Shown piece after piece: positions 48,936 through 61,300 of a DNA stretch of 64,000 nt. The first letter of the stretch is position 1, and every line of letters starts with the position of its first letter. The stretch comes from Chrysemys picta bellii. Lineage: Eukaryota; Chordata; Testudines; Emydidae. A program made the translations under genes and the position numbers. Location: NCBI RefSeq assembly GCF_011386835.1, contig NC_088809.1, positions 62,001 to 126,000 on the forward strand, written 5' to 3'. Below the pieces are notes generated by a model that made no database searches, was not told where the DNA came from, and was given only the letters and a program-made list of their open reading frames with translations.

Positions 48936-49572
48936 AGCATTAGATGGCAAAGGAGCTTTAAAGCTCTCAACAGCTGTTCTGGAAAAATTTCATTTGCTAA
49001 TGAAAGCAGTGTTAACATACTGTATCTGCCTCATAGTGTACCATTTTGATGAATAGGAGTTAGATGCTTTCTGTGGAAGGGGAAGATCAGCGTCTTGGTT
49101 AGTTCTCTGAAACATTTTTCCCTTTCCCTAACTATTATTGCTTAAACTAAACTCTTGAAGATGTTATGATATCCTAGTCATAGCATTGGCTGCTTCTATG
49201 GAAAATGATATACAGCTGATTGTCACCAGCATATTGCTGGTAATGAAGCACATGAAGTCTTGCCTCTTCAACTCTTATTTAGATATTGGGTAGGAAGAGA
49301 GGATAATTCCTTGAGGGGAGAGGAGAGATCCTTGTGGGCCTCCTGAGGTGAAGGTTTTGGCATTACTACTCTGGGTCCTGTTAGAGAATATGTAATTCTG
49401 TACTGTCTGCCACCATGCATGGTCGTCACCAGCACCTTATGGTCAACTGTCCTGAAAGACTGAGTAATATGAATGTTGACCTATGGTCTCTGGAGGAGAA
49501 TTTCAAAGGCATAAATAAAAGTTAGATAACTAACTCCTATTCAAAGTCATTTGAAGTTAGGCCACCTAAGGC

Positions 49573-49735
49573 CAGATTTACAAAGGTATTTAGGCACCTA
49601 ATGATGCAGACAGGCATCTAGTAGGATTTAGAATACTGAGGTTGGTTGCCTAATATGACTAGACACTCCAATAAATCCCACTAGATGTCAGTCTGCAATG
49701 TTAGGTGCCTAAATACCTTTGTAAATCTAACCCCC
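49573..49735. mobile_element. Palindromic MITE
   Basis: ggccagatttacaaaggtat and ttaggcacctaatgatgcag at the left are matched in inverse at the right (ttaggtgcctaaataccttt, gtaaatctaacccc). About 163 bp, nearly the whole element being an inverted repeat. Superfamily not determined. Confidence 0.7.
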
Positions 49736-49785
49736 AATCACCATTTGTGCCTTTGAAAATCTCCCCCTATATTCATTGTCATAGG

Positions 49786-50250
49786 TCATAATTTAATGCT
49801 ATTAGGGCTGTATCCTAGTCTGAAGCCTAATTGCAATGAATCCAGGATGTTGGCGGGTGTTGCATGCTCTTGGAGTCTGGTTATGTCTAATCTCTCAATG
49901 ATTTTTACTAGCAATTGAGATTTTCTGTGTCTGGCATAGTTGCATCCACTTGTTGTCTCGTGCTTGGCAAATTGGGACAACATATTATCTGTTTTGGTCA
50001 ACAAGTTGTTATACTGTTCTGCCAGCTCATCAGCCTTGTTTTGCCCTTTTAGGAGATGCTGGAAATGCAAATAATCTGAGAGTTTCCACCAGGTTTGGCT
50101 CATTCCCCTTGTGAGGTAGAAGGAAGGCTTTGGTCTTTGCCTAGAAGAAGAGGCAGTAAGAACAGGAAAGCAAAACCATTTATGTACCATGCCCACTTCT
50201 AAGCCAACAATTAGGTTCAGCATGTGGATCCAGAGATGGCATGTGTGCAA
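49786..50250 (-). pseudogene. Degenerate LINE reverse transcriptase fragment
   Basis: A 154-codon minus-strand frame whose end reads VKIIERLDITRLQEHATPAN followed by ILDSLQLGFRLGYSPNS. This resembles the reverse transcriptase segment '.LEK.V...L..........FQSGFRPGYST' of non-LTR elements. The remainder of the frame is not recognisable. Probably an old LINE relic; no gene context. Confidence 0.45.
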
Positions 50251-50345
50251 GGCATTCTGGATGTTGACATCATTGCATATTGTTGGAGTTCAGTTGTCTT
50301 ATCTCTTAATGATTTTGACTAGAAATTGAGAGGTTTCCTTCATCT
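49839..50345. repeat. Direct repeat of about 85 bp, 417 bp apart
   Basis: ccaggatgttggcgggtgtt and ctctcaatgatttttactag (49839-49925) recur in diverged form as tctggatgttgacatcattg and tcttaatgattttgactaga (50256-50339). The first copy is part of the LINE-like frame, so an old tandem duplication within that relic is likely. Confidence 0.55.
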
Positions 50346-51054
50346 ACTATTATGGAACCAGCTATTGTCTCATTTTATACCTAGATTATGAATTCAGTGT
50401 TTATACATGACCTAATACAATGGGGCTGTGATTTGACACTTTTGCAATACAAATAATACATATTAATAGTATTAGCTTCCTGAGGGTTAGGCAGAATACT
50501 TCATTTTTCAGGAATGTTGGTAGGCTTGCTTTTCTGTGGAAAGTGCGTTTTGATTTTCATTAGAAGTGGGCAGCGTTCTTTATTGCATTCACTAGGCAGA
50601 ATGGGAGGGCAGGACATGGATTTGTTTTGCACTGGTGGCTCACATATTTCTCAGGTCTTGATCATGATTTTGGGCCATACTCCACACAGATAGTTAAATG
50701 ACTAATGCACTCTGGTTTGGTTTAAAGTTTTCTGCTTTAATAATGAATTCTTCTCATATTTGGTTGCTCTTTTCTGTAAAGTAGGATCAGCGCTCTTTCC
50801 TTTGATGTTTGGATTATTCAGTCTGGGTTAATTAGGCAATTCACTATACAGGATAGCTCTGCTGGCCATGGTTTATGCGGTGGTGGTGATGGAGGAATAA
50901 GTTCTCTACTTTTATTGTGAGAAGTCTTTGTGCTGTTAATGGATGGATTTAAAGTGGATTTCTTAGTATCAGTACTCTATTTGCCTGCGTATGCACTTCA
51001 TCTGACACAAGTTGAAAGTGAACTGTATTGATCTATGTGGAGGGCAAGCAAATT

Positions 51055-51605
51055 GGATCAATGTTTCCACACACTCAATAGCTTTGGCTTATTCCCCTGG
51101 ACTCTTTCCCCCTCTCCCAGCTATATCACACTGTAAACCCTTGTGCAATTTGCTATCCACTGTCATTTCTAGGTGTTGGTCAATATTATTGTTTTCCCAG
51201 ATTCCTGCTAATTAGGGGTTCAGATTTCCCCCCCAACTGCATTTTTCCAAAATTAATATTTTTGTTTTTACCCTGTTTCTAATCGCTAGGTCCCTTATTA
51301 TTCTCTGACCTCTCTGGTGTTCAAATGCTTTGAATTTCATATCTTTACATTGCAGCAGTATGCTGTTTACCTCCTCTTCTGGATCATTTAATTAAGTAAT
51401 TAAATAAATCCAGTCCTAATTTTGATCAGTATGGTGTCTCACTAGACGCACACTCTCTTCTGTTCCCCATTTCCCAATTCAATACTTATCATTGTCAAGT
51501 CTTTTAAGCCAATTTTCATTCACCTGAGTGTTCTTAGCCAAGACAATGTAACTAAAGCCTTACAAGACACAAATTACATCCAGGGCTTGAAAAACATCAG
51601 ATACC
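51055..51605 (-). pseudogene. Highly degraded CR1 fragment
   Basis: In minus orientation the DNA follows the CR1 order at low identity: ctggatttatttaattactt with taattaaatgatccagaaga corresponds to the 'LFN.FINDLED' reverse transcriptase region, and gctatccactgtcatttcta to the segment just downstream. No frame remains open. Confidence 0.5.
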
Positions 51606-51713
51606 TAACAGCAAGAGCCTGCTACTAAAGAGCTGAAGATGGGCCACCAGCAAGTCCAGGTGCCACAGCTCTAGTGCCTTGACTGCTATAGAAGCAGCAA
51701 AGAGACATATATA

Positions 51714-51908
51714 CACCTTGACCCCGATATAATGTGACCCAATATAACATGAATTCGGATATAACTGGGTAAAGCAGTGCTCCAGGCGGGGTGGGGGGTG
51801 GGGGCTGCGCACTCCGGCGGATCAAAGCAAGTTCGATATAACGCGGTTTCACCTATAACGCTGTAAGATTTTTTGGCTCCCGAGGACAGCGTTATATCGG
51901 GGTAGAGG
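51714..51908 (-). mobile_element. TA-flanked MITE, copy 2
   Basis: Same family as 6123-6327 in reverse: caccttgaccccgatataat at the left, gttatatcggggtagagg at the right, TA on both sides (51712-51713, 51909-51910). Inner blocks ggatcaaagcaagttcgata and ttttttggctcccgaggaca match copy 1. Confidence 0.88.
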
Positions 51909-53508
51909 TATAATTCTTAAACTTAAATTCTACAGCAATTGAGTTAGGAGCCCTGATTGGTCATGGAAAGCTTCCTGTTTGCCTGTGGCAAATAGATTAG
52001 TGGATTTTTTCCAAATGTGCTTTTCATGGAAACTTCTTTATTAATCACATTACAAAAGAAAAACAACAACAAAATCCTCAAGGTGCCTCTGTAGCCAAAT
52101 GGTCATATTATTTGTGTTCATGCATTCCTGGTCCTTTTCCTCTCATGTCATTTTAATTTAAATATAGATTGTAATTTCCATGGGAGGAAGGAATTCCATG
52201 TTTATCTGTTTTATAAAGCACCATGTGCATATGTGGCACAATGTTAAGTAATACAAAATCGAGCACTGTTGCATCTGCTGTGGCCTCGGCATTACCTAAG
52301 GAACAGTGAATTTTGTCTGTCTTACTTGATGGTTCAGTTGTCCTGTAGACAGTTCAATCAGACAAGGGAATTTGGAGAAGCTGGACTTTGAAAAGGGGAT
52401 AGTTTAATTTCTGACTTCTTAATTTTTTTTTTATAAAAGCCTTATTTCAAAATTGGCTTGGTCTAGAAACAACTTCCTATTTACTGTTAGTCCCGGGACT
52501 AGTTTTGATAAGGATTGCCATAAGAGAGCTTAAATAAACTTGCCTTAAATAAAAAGTACCCATGGCAAGGTAATTTCAATGGAGAATTCAATCCCCTTTG
52601 TCATGGCTGTGATGACAGAGCATCACTTTAAAGCAGCCTTACTGGTAGAGAACTTTTGCAGATATCATGAGTCCAAATCTGTTCACACAGATTCAGAGTG
52701 CCTGGCTCACTGAACTTTGGCTTAGCTACAGAGCTAGTAAACTTTGTCAAGATACATTCTTCTAGGTCAAGAAGTTTGTAAGCTGTGTTAGTTAAGTATT
52801 CCTAGCTTAATAATTTAGTAGCAGATAATTGATGAGAGATTGAAGGAAAAAATATTAAGCACCTTTGGCTGTTCAGGATTATTTGAACTCCCAAACATAG
52901 GTATTCCGTCACTAATTATTTGAAATAGAAAAATATCCATGGTTGGTTATAGGGGAAGCAGCAGCAGCAGCAACCCTTTTTGTAGGGTGCCTAAAGCTTT
53001 CCATTATTTAAAAATAATAATCTTAGTTTTTCTCTAAAGAACTCTAATACAACCATGGGTTGGAGCAAACTTAAATTTGGCAGGAAGATAGTCTTGGGGG
53101 TAAGGAGATGGCTTTTGTTGGCCTCATGAAAATATGTTCACATTAGACAGTTATAAGCTGTTGAAAACTGGCCATTGCCTGTCTGTGCTTCACAAGGTAC
53201 CGTTTGTTTTTGGTTTGCTGCTAAACCCCTTCAACCCACATGTCACTGTGCATGCACTGTCCTGGTTTTTCACATTAGTAGTGCACACACAGACTAGAAA
53301 CTCTGGATGGAACACAGCCAAGTGGATCGTCCATGTCTGTCTACATGCTGCCATGGCGTCTGTACTTACACAGTCAAATTACCTCTGGCTCAGGGGAAAA
53401 CAAACTGTACGGAGAACCAGAAGAACATTAATTCTAATCTAATTTCTACCAACTGGTAGTAACAATGCTCTGGCCTTCACAACCCTTTTTACTGAGCAAA
53501 CCCTTACA

Positions 53509-53794
53509 GGGTATGTCTACATAGCATTCTGGAGCCTGCCCATGAGAGTGAGCCTCTCAGTCTGGGTTGACTAGTGCTCTAAAACTAGATGTATAGACAG
53601 CGCTTTTTAATTGTGGGTTGGGCTCTTCAGCCCATCCCCTCCCTAGGGTTCAGAGCCTGAGTTGCAACTTCAAAGTGCTGTCTATACAGCTAATTTCAGA
53701 GTGCTGTCATGAGCCCTGCTTACCCAAATCTGTCAACCCAGGTTTGGAGGCTTTGTTGTGTGGGCAGGCTCCAAAATGCTGTGCAGACATACCC
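53509..53794. mobile_element. Harbinger-type MITE with long inverted ends
   Basis: Left gggtatgtctacatagcatt with ctggagcctgccc is matched in inverse by the right end (gggcaggctccaaaatgctg, cagacataccc), giving about 35-bp inverted repeats. Flanks aca/ata are compatible with a 3-bp target. Non-coding. Confidence 0.8.
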
Positions 53795-54534
53795 ATAGAC
53801 TACACAGGTGCAAGTAGAAACCAGACCCAAATCTTGGTCATTTACTGACACCGTGTGTCAGTGTGCCAAATATTAGTGCTTGGCTAAACTGTTAAATAGC
53901 ACTAATCTAGCATTTGTAAAGCATGTGCAACAGTGCTGAAGTCTTTGTGCTCAAACTCTGCTGCTGATGCATGATATTTTTTGGGGATTGGGGGGTAGGA
54001 TTTGTGACAGTTGCATATAATAGAACTTGGTATGCCTTTTTTTAAAAAGAGAAGAATGGCCAAAACAAAATCTAAGAAATCACATACAAAAAATCAGATT
54101 TAAATTGTTTAGGTTGCAAAGTCAAGTACTGTTACTAGAAAATGCCAGACTTCAGGTTGTCTGGGCAGTGCTGAGGGAATTAATTAGAGTTGTGTAGCCT
54201 GTCGCTCATGGCTCCCAGTTTCACTTGCTCTACTAAAGTTGGAAGGAGTATAGAGATTGATGCAGGGGACTGCAGGAAGAATGATCTAAGGTAGATTAGT
54301 GCTACCCAGGAGAACATAGTTCTATTGGTGCCTCAGCACAGACTTCCACTGTAATGGTGATCAAGTCAATTTACCAGAATTTTGTGGAGGGAGTGTGTTC
54401 CTCATTTTCTGAGTGTCTAACCTGAGACCCTTAGACAGTGCTTTTCAGAATGGCTGAATGCTCAACGGCTTCAGCTGAAATACATGGAAGCTCTAGATAC
54501 TCAAAAACTCTGGTAGTAAACTGATTTGGAGAAG

Positions 54535-54697
54535 TGAGCACAGAGTTGAAAGTCAGGAGGTCCTGAGTCTCTGCCACTGATATCACTGTGACACCTTGGT
54601 CAAGGTTGTTTGCCTTTTTCTCTCTATTTTCCCATCTGTAAAATGGGGATAAATATACTTGGGCATCTGATACTCAGGGTTGTAGAAGATTAATTAA
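54535..54697 (+). mobile_element. MIR / CORE-SINE, split by fold-back hAT
   Basis: gtgacaccttggtcaaggtt, ttttcccatctgtaaaatgg and ggataaatatacttg are MIR in order. The 3' end continues after the hAT, at 56324-56390 (ttagttaatatctgtacagt, gttctgaacataataag). Confidence 0.75.
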
Positions 54698-56323
54698 TAG
54701 GGCTGTCGATTAATTGCAGTTAACGCATGATTAACTCAAAAAAATTAACTGCGATTTTAAAAAATTAATCGCAATGTTAAACAATAGAATACCAATTGAA
54801 ATTTATTAAATATTTTGGATGTTTTTGTACATTTTCAAATATATTGATTTCTATTACAACACAGAATACAAAGTGTACACTGCTCATTTTATATTATTTT
54901 TTATTACAAATATTTTCCACTGTAAAAATGATAAAAGAAATAGTATTTTTCAATTCACCTTATACAAGTACTGTAGTGCAATCAATCTCTTTACCATGGA
55001 AGTGTAACTTACAAATGTAGATTTTTTTTTTTTTGGTTACATAACTGCACTCAAAAACAAAACAGTGTAAAACTTAGAGCCTACAAGTCCCCAGTCCTAC
55101 TTCTTGTTCAGCCAGTTGCTAAGACAAACAAGTTTGTTTACATTTACAGGAGATACTGCTGCCTGCTTCTTATATGCAATGACACCTGAAAGTGAGAACA
55201 GGCTTTCGCATGGCACTTTTGTAGCTGGCATTGCAAGGTATTTACATGCCATTCATATGTCCCTTCATGCTTTGGCCTCCATTCCAGAGGACATGCTTCC
55301 AGGCTGATGATGCTTGGTAAAAAAAAATAATGCATTAATTAAATTTGTGACTGAACTCCTTGGGGGAGAATTATATGTCTCCTGTTCTGTTTTACCCACA
55401 TTCTGCCATATATTTCGTGTTATAGCGCTCTTGGATGATGACCCAGCACATGTTCATTTTAAGAATGCTTTCACAGCAGATTTGGCAAAACGCAAAGAAG
55501 ATATCAATGTGAGATTTCTAAGGATAGATACAGCACTCGACCCAAGGTTTAAGAATCTGGAGTGCCTTCCAAAATCTGAGAGGGACGAGGTGTGGAGAAT
55601 GCTTTCAGATGTCTTAAAGGAGCAACACTCGATGCGGAAACTACAGAACCCGAACCACCAAACAATAAAATCAACCTTCTGCTGGTGGCATCTGATTCAG
55701 ATGATGAAAATGAATAGGTGTCGTTCCACTCTGCTTTGGATGGTTATCGAGCAGAACCCGTCATCAGTATGGACGCATGTCTTCTGGAATGGTGGTTGAA
55801 GCACGAAGGGACATATGAATCTTTAGCGCATCTGGCATGTAAATATCTTGCGCTGCCGGCTATAACAATGCCTTGCGAACACCTGTTCTCACTTTCAGAT
55901 GACATTGTAAACAAGACGTGTGCAGCATTATCTCCTGCAAATTGTAACCAAACCTGTTTGTCTGAGCTATTTGCTGAAGTAGGACTGAGTGGACTTGTAG
56001 GTTCTAAAGTTTTACGTTGTTTTATTTTTGAATGCAGTTATTTTTTGTACATAATTCTACATTTGTAAGTTCAACTTCCATGATAGAGATTGCACTACAG
56101 TATTTGTATTAGGTGAATTGAAATGTACTATTTATTTATTTTTGTTTTACAGTGTAAATATTTGTAATAAAAAATAAAGTGAGCACTGTACACTTTGTAT
56201 TCTGTGTTGTAATTTAAATGAATATATTTGAAAATGTATAAAACATTTAAATAAATGGTATTCTATTATTGTTTAACAGTGCAATTAATTGAGATTAATT
56301 TTTTTAATCGCTTGACAGCCCTA
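54698..56323 (+). mobile_element. Fold-back hAT element, copy 2
   Basis: Starts tagggctgtcgatt and ends cttgacagcccta, flanked by ttaattaa (54690-54697) and ttaattag (56324-56331), 7 of 8 identical. Both arms are the same hAT 3' end in inverse orientation: left arm about 54698-55310 (hATC on -, visible as ACPLEWRPKHEGTYE), right arm about 55740-56323 (hATC on +). The middle (55314-55720) carries part of the transposase on +. Reverse in orientation to copy 1 at 30217-31870. Confidence 0.88.
55314..56068 (+). pseudogene. hAT (Ac/ZBED-type) transposase remnant in copy 2
   Basis: Frame 55314-55799 reads FVTELLGGELYVSCSVLP and DTALDPRFKNLECLPKSERD, the LDPRFK landmark of hAT transposases. An overlapping frame 55718-56068 continues with MDACLLEWWLKHEGTYE, LACKYLALPAITMPCEHLFS and the C-terminal ALSPAN (hATC). 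One frameshift joins them. The BED finger and the first catalytic Asp region are missing, so it is not autonomous. Confidence 0.85.
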
Positions 56324-56390
56324 TTAATTAGTTAATATCTGTACAGTGTTCTGAACATAATAAGCTGTTATAACAATTCCAAGTACTCTA
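56324..56390 (+). mobile_element. MIR 3' remainder after hAT insertion
   Basis: gttaatatctgtacagtgtt followed by ctgaacataataagctgtta is the MIR 3' end (normally 'taaagcgctttgaacat...aagtgctat'), continuing 54535-54697. Confidence 0.65.
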
Positions 56391-56429
56391 AAAAATCATC
56401 CCTAATTACCAGGACACACAAAATTAGTG

Positions 56430-56570
56430 GAGACTTGCAAATTCTTGTCTTTATCTCCCTGTACCTTAATTTCCTGTCAAATGGGAATATTGATACTCTG
56501 TCTTACAGAGCAGTTATGAAGATAAATTAATTAATGTTTGTGACACTCAGATAGGATAATAAGCACCATA
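56430..56570 (+). mobile_element. MIR / CORE-SINE fragment
   Basis: tccctgtaccttaatttcct, gtcaaatgggaatattgata and ttaatgtttgtgacactcag follow MIR order. Confidence 0.7.
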
Positions 56571-56951
56571 GACGAACCCATGCGTAAATTAATAATGACA
56601 TATTCAGTGTGGCATTTGGATGATATGCAATAAATAGGACATAGGTCCACATGTAGCAGTCAGACTGGATAATTGTAAAGGTTCCTTCTCGTCTTAAACA
56701 TCTACCCCATTCTCTGAGAATCATCCATCCAGTGTACTGAATTAGGTGAGTACTGAGGAAAAAATTATGTTTGCAATCATGTAATTTAAAAGACTGTCAT
56801 AATGTCTATGCACAAGTGAGCAGAAATAAAGTTCCACAAGCAGCCTTACATTTGGTGTTATCTAACTCTTGAGGGTTTGACTTTGCAACCAACTTACATT
56901 CTTCTAATTATAGATTTTTCTATGTAATCAAATATCTGCTATATTAATTGA

Positions 56952-57249
56952 TCTGCAGTGTAGGTGTAGCCGTGTCGGTCCCGGGATATTAGAGAGACAA
57001 GGAACAACTTCTGTTGGTGAGAAAGACACGCTTTAGAGCTGTTTGAGACTGCAAGTAAATACTTTTCATAGAAAAGTACCAGCATGAACAGTACCAAAAT
57101 GAGCGTAACAAGGAATCAGATACTTTTCTGCACTATGTGATAATTTACTTGTTCTTGTCCTGCAGGTTGGTGAGCTGGTAAAGGTCACAAAGAAGTTGGT
57201 CCAATAAGAGATATTACCTCACTCACCTTATCTCTCTAATATTAATTGA
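56952..57249. mobile_element. Chimeric insertion: SINE head, CRK exon-3 copy, inverted SINE head
   Basis: The unit is bounded by an 11-bp direct repeat atattaattga (56941-56951 and 57239-57249). From left to right: a short repeat head (56956-57040, gtgtagccgtgtcggtcccg, attagagagacaagg, accaac-like aacaacttctgttggtgaga); a copy of the end of CRK intron 2 and start of exon 3 (57042-57192); then the same repeat's head inverted (57193-57243, aagttggtccaataagagat, attacctcactcacc). The target duplication implies the composite was inserted in one event. Confidence 0.8.
57042..57207 (+). pseudogene. Duplicated CRK exon 3 acceptor and first codons (decoy exon)
   Basis: 57042-57192 aligns by eye almost base for base with 58047-58200, covering about 125 bases of intron 2, the polypyrimidine tract and AG, and the first nine codons of exon 3. 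The acceptor (cttgttcttgtcctgcag, ending 57165) is intact. Read in phase with exon 2 it encodes VGELVKVTK, identical to true exon 3, then KLVQ and a TAA at 57205-57207 supplied by the adjoining repeat. Use of this site would replace the C-terminal SH3 by a 13-residue tail. No polyadenylation signal follows closely, and a possible donor (ctg|gtaaag, 57178) would leave a 12-base in-frame microexon. Usage is unknown. Confidence 0.85.
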
Positions 57250-57354
57250 GCAACACTTAAAGTAAAATACTAAGGAAATAACTTGTTCAAACACTGAACT
57301 TTTTAAAGTGTGATTAATTTTGGAATGTGGTAAAATATAGACTGAGTGTAGTCT

Positions 57355-57530
57355 GACATTTACACCAACTTACTGTATGCCTTTCGGCAAGTCACCTAAT
57401 AGCTCTCGGTATTTTTCCTGTCTGTCAAATGGAGATAATGCTTGCCATACAACTGATCAAGTCTTAATGTTTGTGAAGTGCTCAGTCATATGGAAGATGC
57501 TGTAAATGCTGCTATTTATTACTAAAATGT
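57355..57530 (+). mobile_element. MIR / CORE-SINE fragment
   Basis: tgcctttcggcaagtcacct, gtctgtcaaatggagataat, gtttgtgaagtgctcagtca and a final gctatttattac follow MIR order. Confidence 0.75.
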
Positions 57531-58113
57531 AATACCTTTAACTTGCTCTCCCAAACCAGAGAATTTCACCACTATACTCTTATAGCTACCATTATCACCT
57601 GTTTCTGTGTTCAGGGTCTTGCAACACTCCTTTGAGGAATTGTTGAAACTGAGCAGGGCTGTTGTATCTGACCTATTATTTCTTAAAATATTTTGCTCAA
57701 CCTTTCAGTTGTATTTGAGATGTCTCTCTTTTAAACAGCTATTATGTTTCCAATATAGTAATGTATTTCCTTTATACACTTGCAAACTGTCTTCCCTCTT
57801 CTGTTCAGTTATTGGTCCCACCCAGGAGAAATGCAACCATCTAATGTTAGTTCAGCAATAATTAATTTACCACAACAGGAGGGCTGATTTGTCAAGCCAC
57901 AAGAACACACTGAAAGAGACTGGTGCAGGGTTGTAGACTCTATACTGTAGGTAGTCTTCTATCCACACATTGCTGCATTTCTCTCTCTGCTCTTCTGCTT
58001 TCTTCAAGAGTTTAATAATTTGGATTAGGCTGCCAAAGACTGACTATTTGAGACAGCAAATAAGCATTTTTAATTGAAGAGTACAAGTGTAAACAGTACC
58101 AAAATGAGGTTAA

Positions 58114-58311
<198 letters not shown>

Positions 58312-61300
58312 GTGTGGCTCAACAGTTTTGCTTACAGATGGGAACAGTCTGTCTGTATTTCACTGCAGCTGCCATTTAGACTGTGTTCCTACAGATGTCG
58401 AAAGGAGTATTGCTTATACAAGCATTCTGATACCTGCAAACCCCTGGGACAGAACACCACCTTTCCTTAATCAAGACTTGTGTTATTCAGGGTACGAAAT
58501 TAGATAACCTGTGTGTCAAGTGGCAGAACTAGTACATGATTGTAGGTTGTAATGCCTGCATATGTTCATGTGCAGAGCATACCGTACCTTACCTCCAGCA
58601 GCAGGTGGAGAAAGCAGCAATACATCTGTTGATTAGAGTTTTTAGCTTTCTCCAGTCCCATTGCTTATGTTGCTGCTTCCACAGGCAATGCAAATCAACC
58701 TTAGAAAATTCAACGTATGGGTAGGAATTTCACAAACAGTTAATTCTGGAGCTTTTGTCTTTGTTTTTGTTCTAACTTTCTTTGCCCTAACAAATCTACA
58801 TAATGTTTTTCACCATGCAAATAATCTTTTTAGATGTAGAACATACATTGGGATAGCTTTCTGAGTTACAGATATCTACCACTTCAATAGTAAATAAGAA
58901 ATCAAATCCTCATCCAGGTCTTCAGATGAGTTTGAGGACACTAGAGATTGGTTTCTTCAGTACTGTTGCTACAAACTTTGCTAGTAGATAATTTAACTTC
59001 AAGTTAAGATGTTATATTAACAGATCCTGATATTTTTTACCCATAAATACATGTTTTAAGGAATTGTAGACCTCCATACCAGTGCTGACAAATGTGTGCA
59101 TAGCACTTTACTCATTAATTCATAGCTTCAAGGTAGTATTTGATTCATAAGTGTAATAAAATATGCAGCATTGCTCTGAAAAAGTGACACAGAGCACATT
59201 AGTCAGTTGTAAGAGATAAAATTAAATTACATTGGGACAGTTTCATAACTCCTTTATCCTTAGTGAATAGTTTTAGTCATTGGCTAGAGCAAATCAGCGT
59301 CAAATGCCTTGAACTAACAAACCAAACATTACCTTTATTTTAAAATAACTTTTGGGACTGCTCTGCTTGTTTTCCATCTGTAAAGCATTTGATAGTGAAT
59401 TCATGAGAAGATTTTATTTGTAATAAACTAATAGAAATACTTGTGTGCTTCTGGACTGATTATAAAAAGGCATAATAGAGTAAAATACTACTTCATAGCA
59501 AATGATAAAAATCAGTGCATTGGCTAGGTTATATTATGCACTACTTGAATATTCAACTTTTTCTACTAATCCTTACCTGATTTTTTTTAACATTAAAATC
59601 AGAATGGATGCAGTAAGGTTTGTAAATTAAAACAATGAGGTAACTATCCCTTGCTTGTATCTTAAACTAATTTCTCCAAATACAGCAATCTAGTGACCAA
59701 TATATTTAAAGTTATTTTGTAACTTTTGTGGCTACATTGTAAACAGGATTTTTCTAAATGGTATAAAATTGAAACACCTTGGACATGTACAAGTAGTTAA
59801 ATACCACTAGAATGTCTCTGAACAGTTGTAAATGCTTCAAGGGCTAGTTCCCACCACAGAGGCTACTGCTGAGAGGCATGGGCCCATAAAATAGAATACT
59901 GTTAACATTTTACCTCAAAACTATTACTCAAAACAGTAATAGGTTTCCTTTATCTGTTACATAGTTGCTTTACGTTAGAACTAATTGATCAGTAGGTCTG
60001 TCCAATTTTCAGGTAGTGGGGCCAGATTACTATAGAGAAATCCTAACAAACAATGATTTTTTTTAAAGTACTACTAAACCCTCTGTAGAAAACTTACAAC
60101 TCATCTATTTTTGTGCTAATTACTTGACAGACAGAAGTAATTAAGTGACTGCATTTCTAGTCTAATTTGAATTGATATCGTGCTTCTAAGTTAGTGCTGA
60201 ATGTGCTTAAAAATGCTTAAAGATAAACTAATACTGGGCTGGTAAAATGTTATTTTCTTTACATCTAATTCATACTTTTTTTTTTCCTGACCTTGCTACC
60301 TACAGAAATTGAATACTTGATACAGGCAGTCTCTAAGTACAGTATCTATACATATAGATTAATTGCTGATAGATGCATATATTTTTCTTCACATATCGCA
60401 AAAGAAGCATAAATAAAGGAGAGACACGTTCAATATTCTCAGTAAGGCAATACAATTTAGTCAACTTCAGCTGATTCTTCCAATCATAATTAAATCATCC
60501 TGCATATCCTTAGTCATGACTACAAGATTCCATTCATCAACTTTTGTAAGTAAAGTTCTTTTAAGAAAAGATGTGATTTTGGTATGCAGGTTATTTTTTA
60601 ATATGGAGGGGATATAAGGAAATTTTAATTGCTAAATAAATGCCCTATACACTCATTTAAACTAAAAATACAATTGTATTATTATGTAGCTATGTTTTTG
60701 TGAAGACGATATCATTGCAAATACTTTACTTTTATTATAGACTTTGACAGAGCAGAAAACAATCATCCCTACAAAAGTCTTAATGCCTGCTGTTATTCTA
60801 GAAGCATAAGTTCTGGTGAAACAGATTTGCTAAGCTCCCAGTATACTAATTGCTGAGTTTTCAGATGAAATATAAGTTTCTTCATCAGATAACAGGTCTA
60901 CAGGATAAGACGGAATTTGTACAAGATACTGATTCAACCTATCTCACCAATGTCTTAAAGCAGGATAGATAAAACTAAATAATTCATAAATATGTAGATG
61001 GAATCGTCTTGTGGCCTTTGTTCCCTCTTTTGCACACACCCCTACCTTCCAAAAAACCAAACTCATTAGTAAGAATGTTAGAAGTCATACAAGTTTTAGT
61101 TGTCTCCGTCAGTGTTTGGATTTATTGTGCATAGACAGGTGCTAGAACGAGAATACTAATGGTTTCTAGAAATACACCATGAAAAGCAGAACGCTCAACT
61201 ACACTGTGTTCTCCTAGTGCATTTACACGTTATATCACACTAAAGTACAACTTGGCTGCTATGTTTTTTTAATATATATTTCATTTCTGTAAAACCCAGA

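Noticed and set aside
57607..57861. 84-codon frame upstream of exon 3
   Set aside because: Intronic, no domain, no conserved splice phase with CRK.
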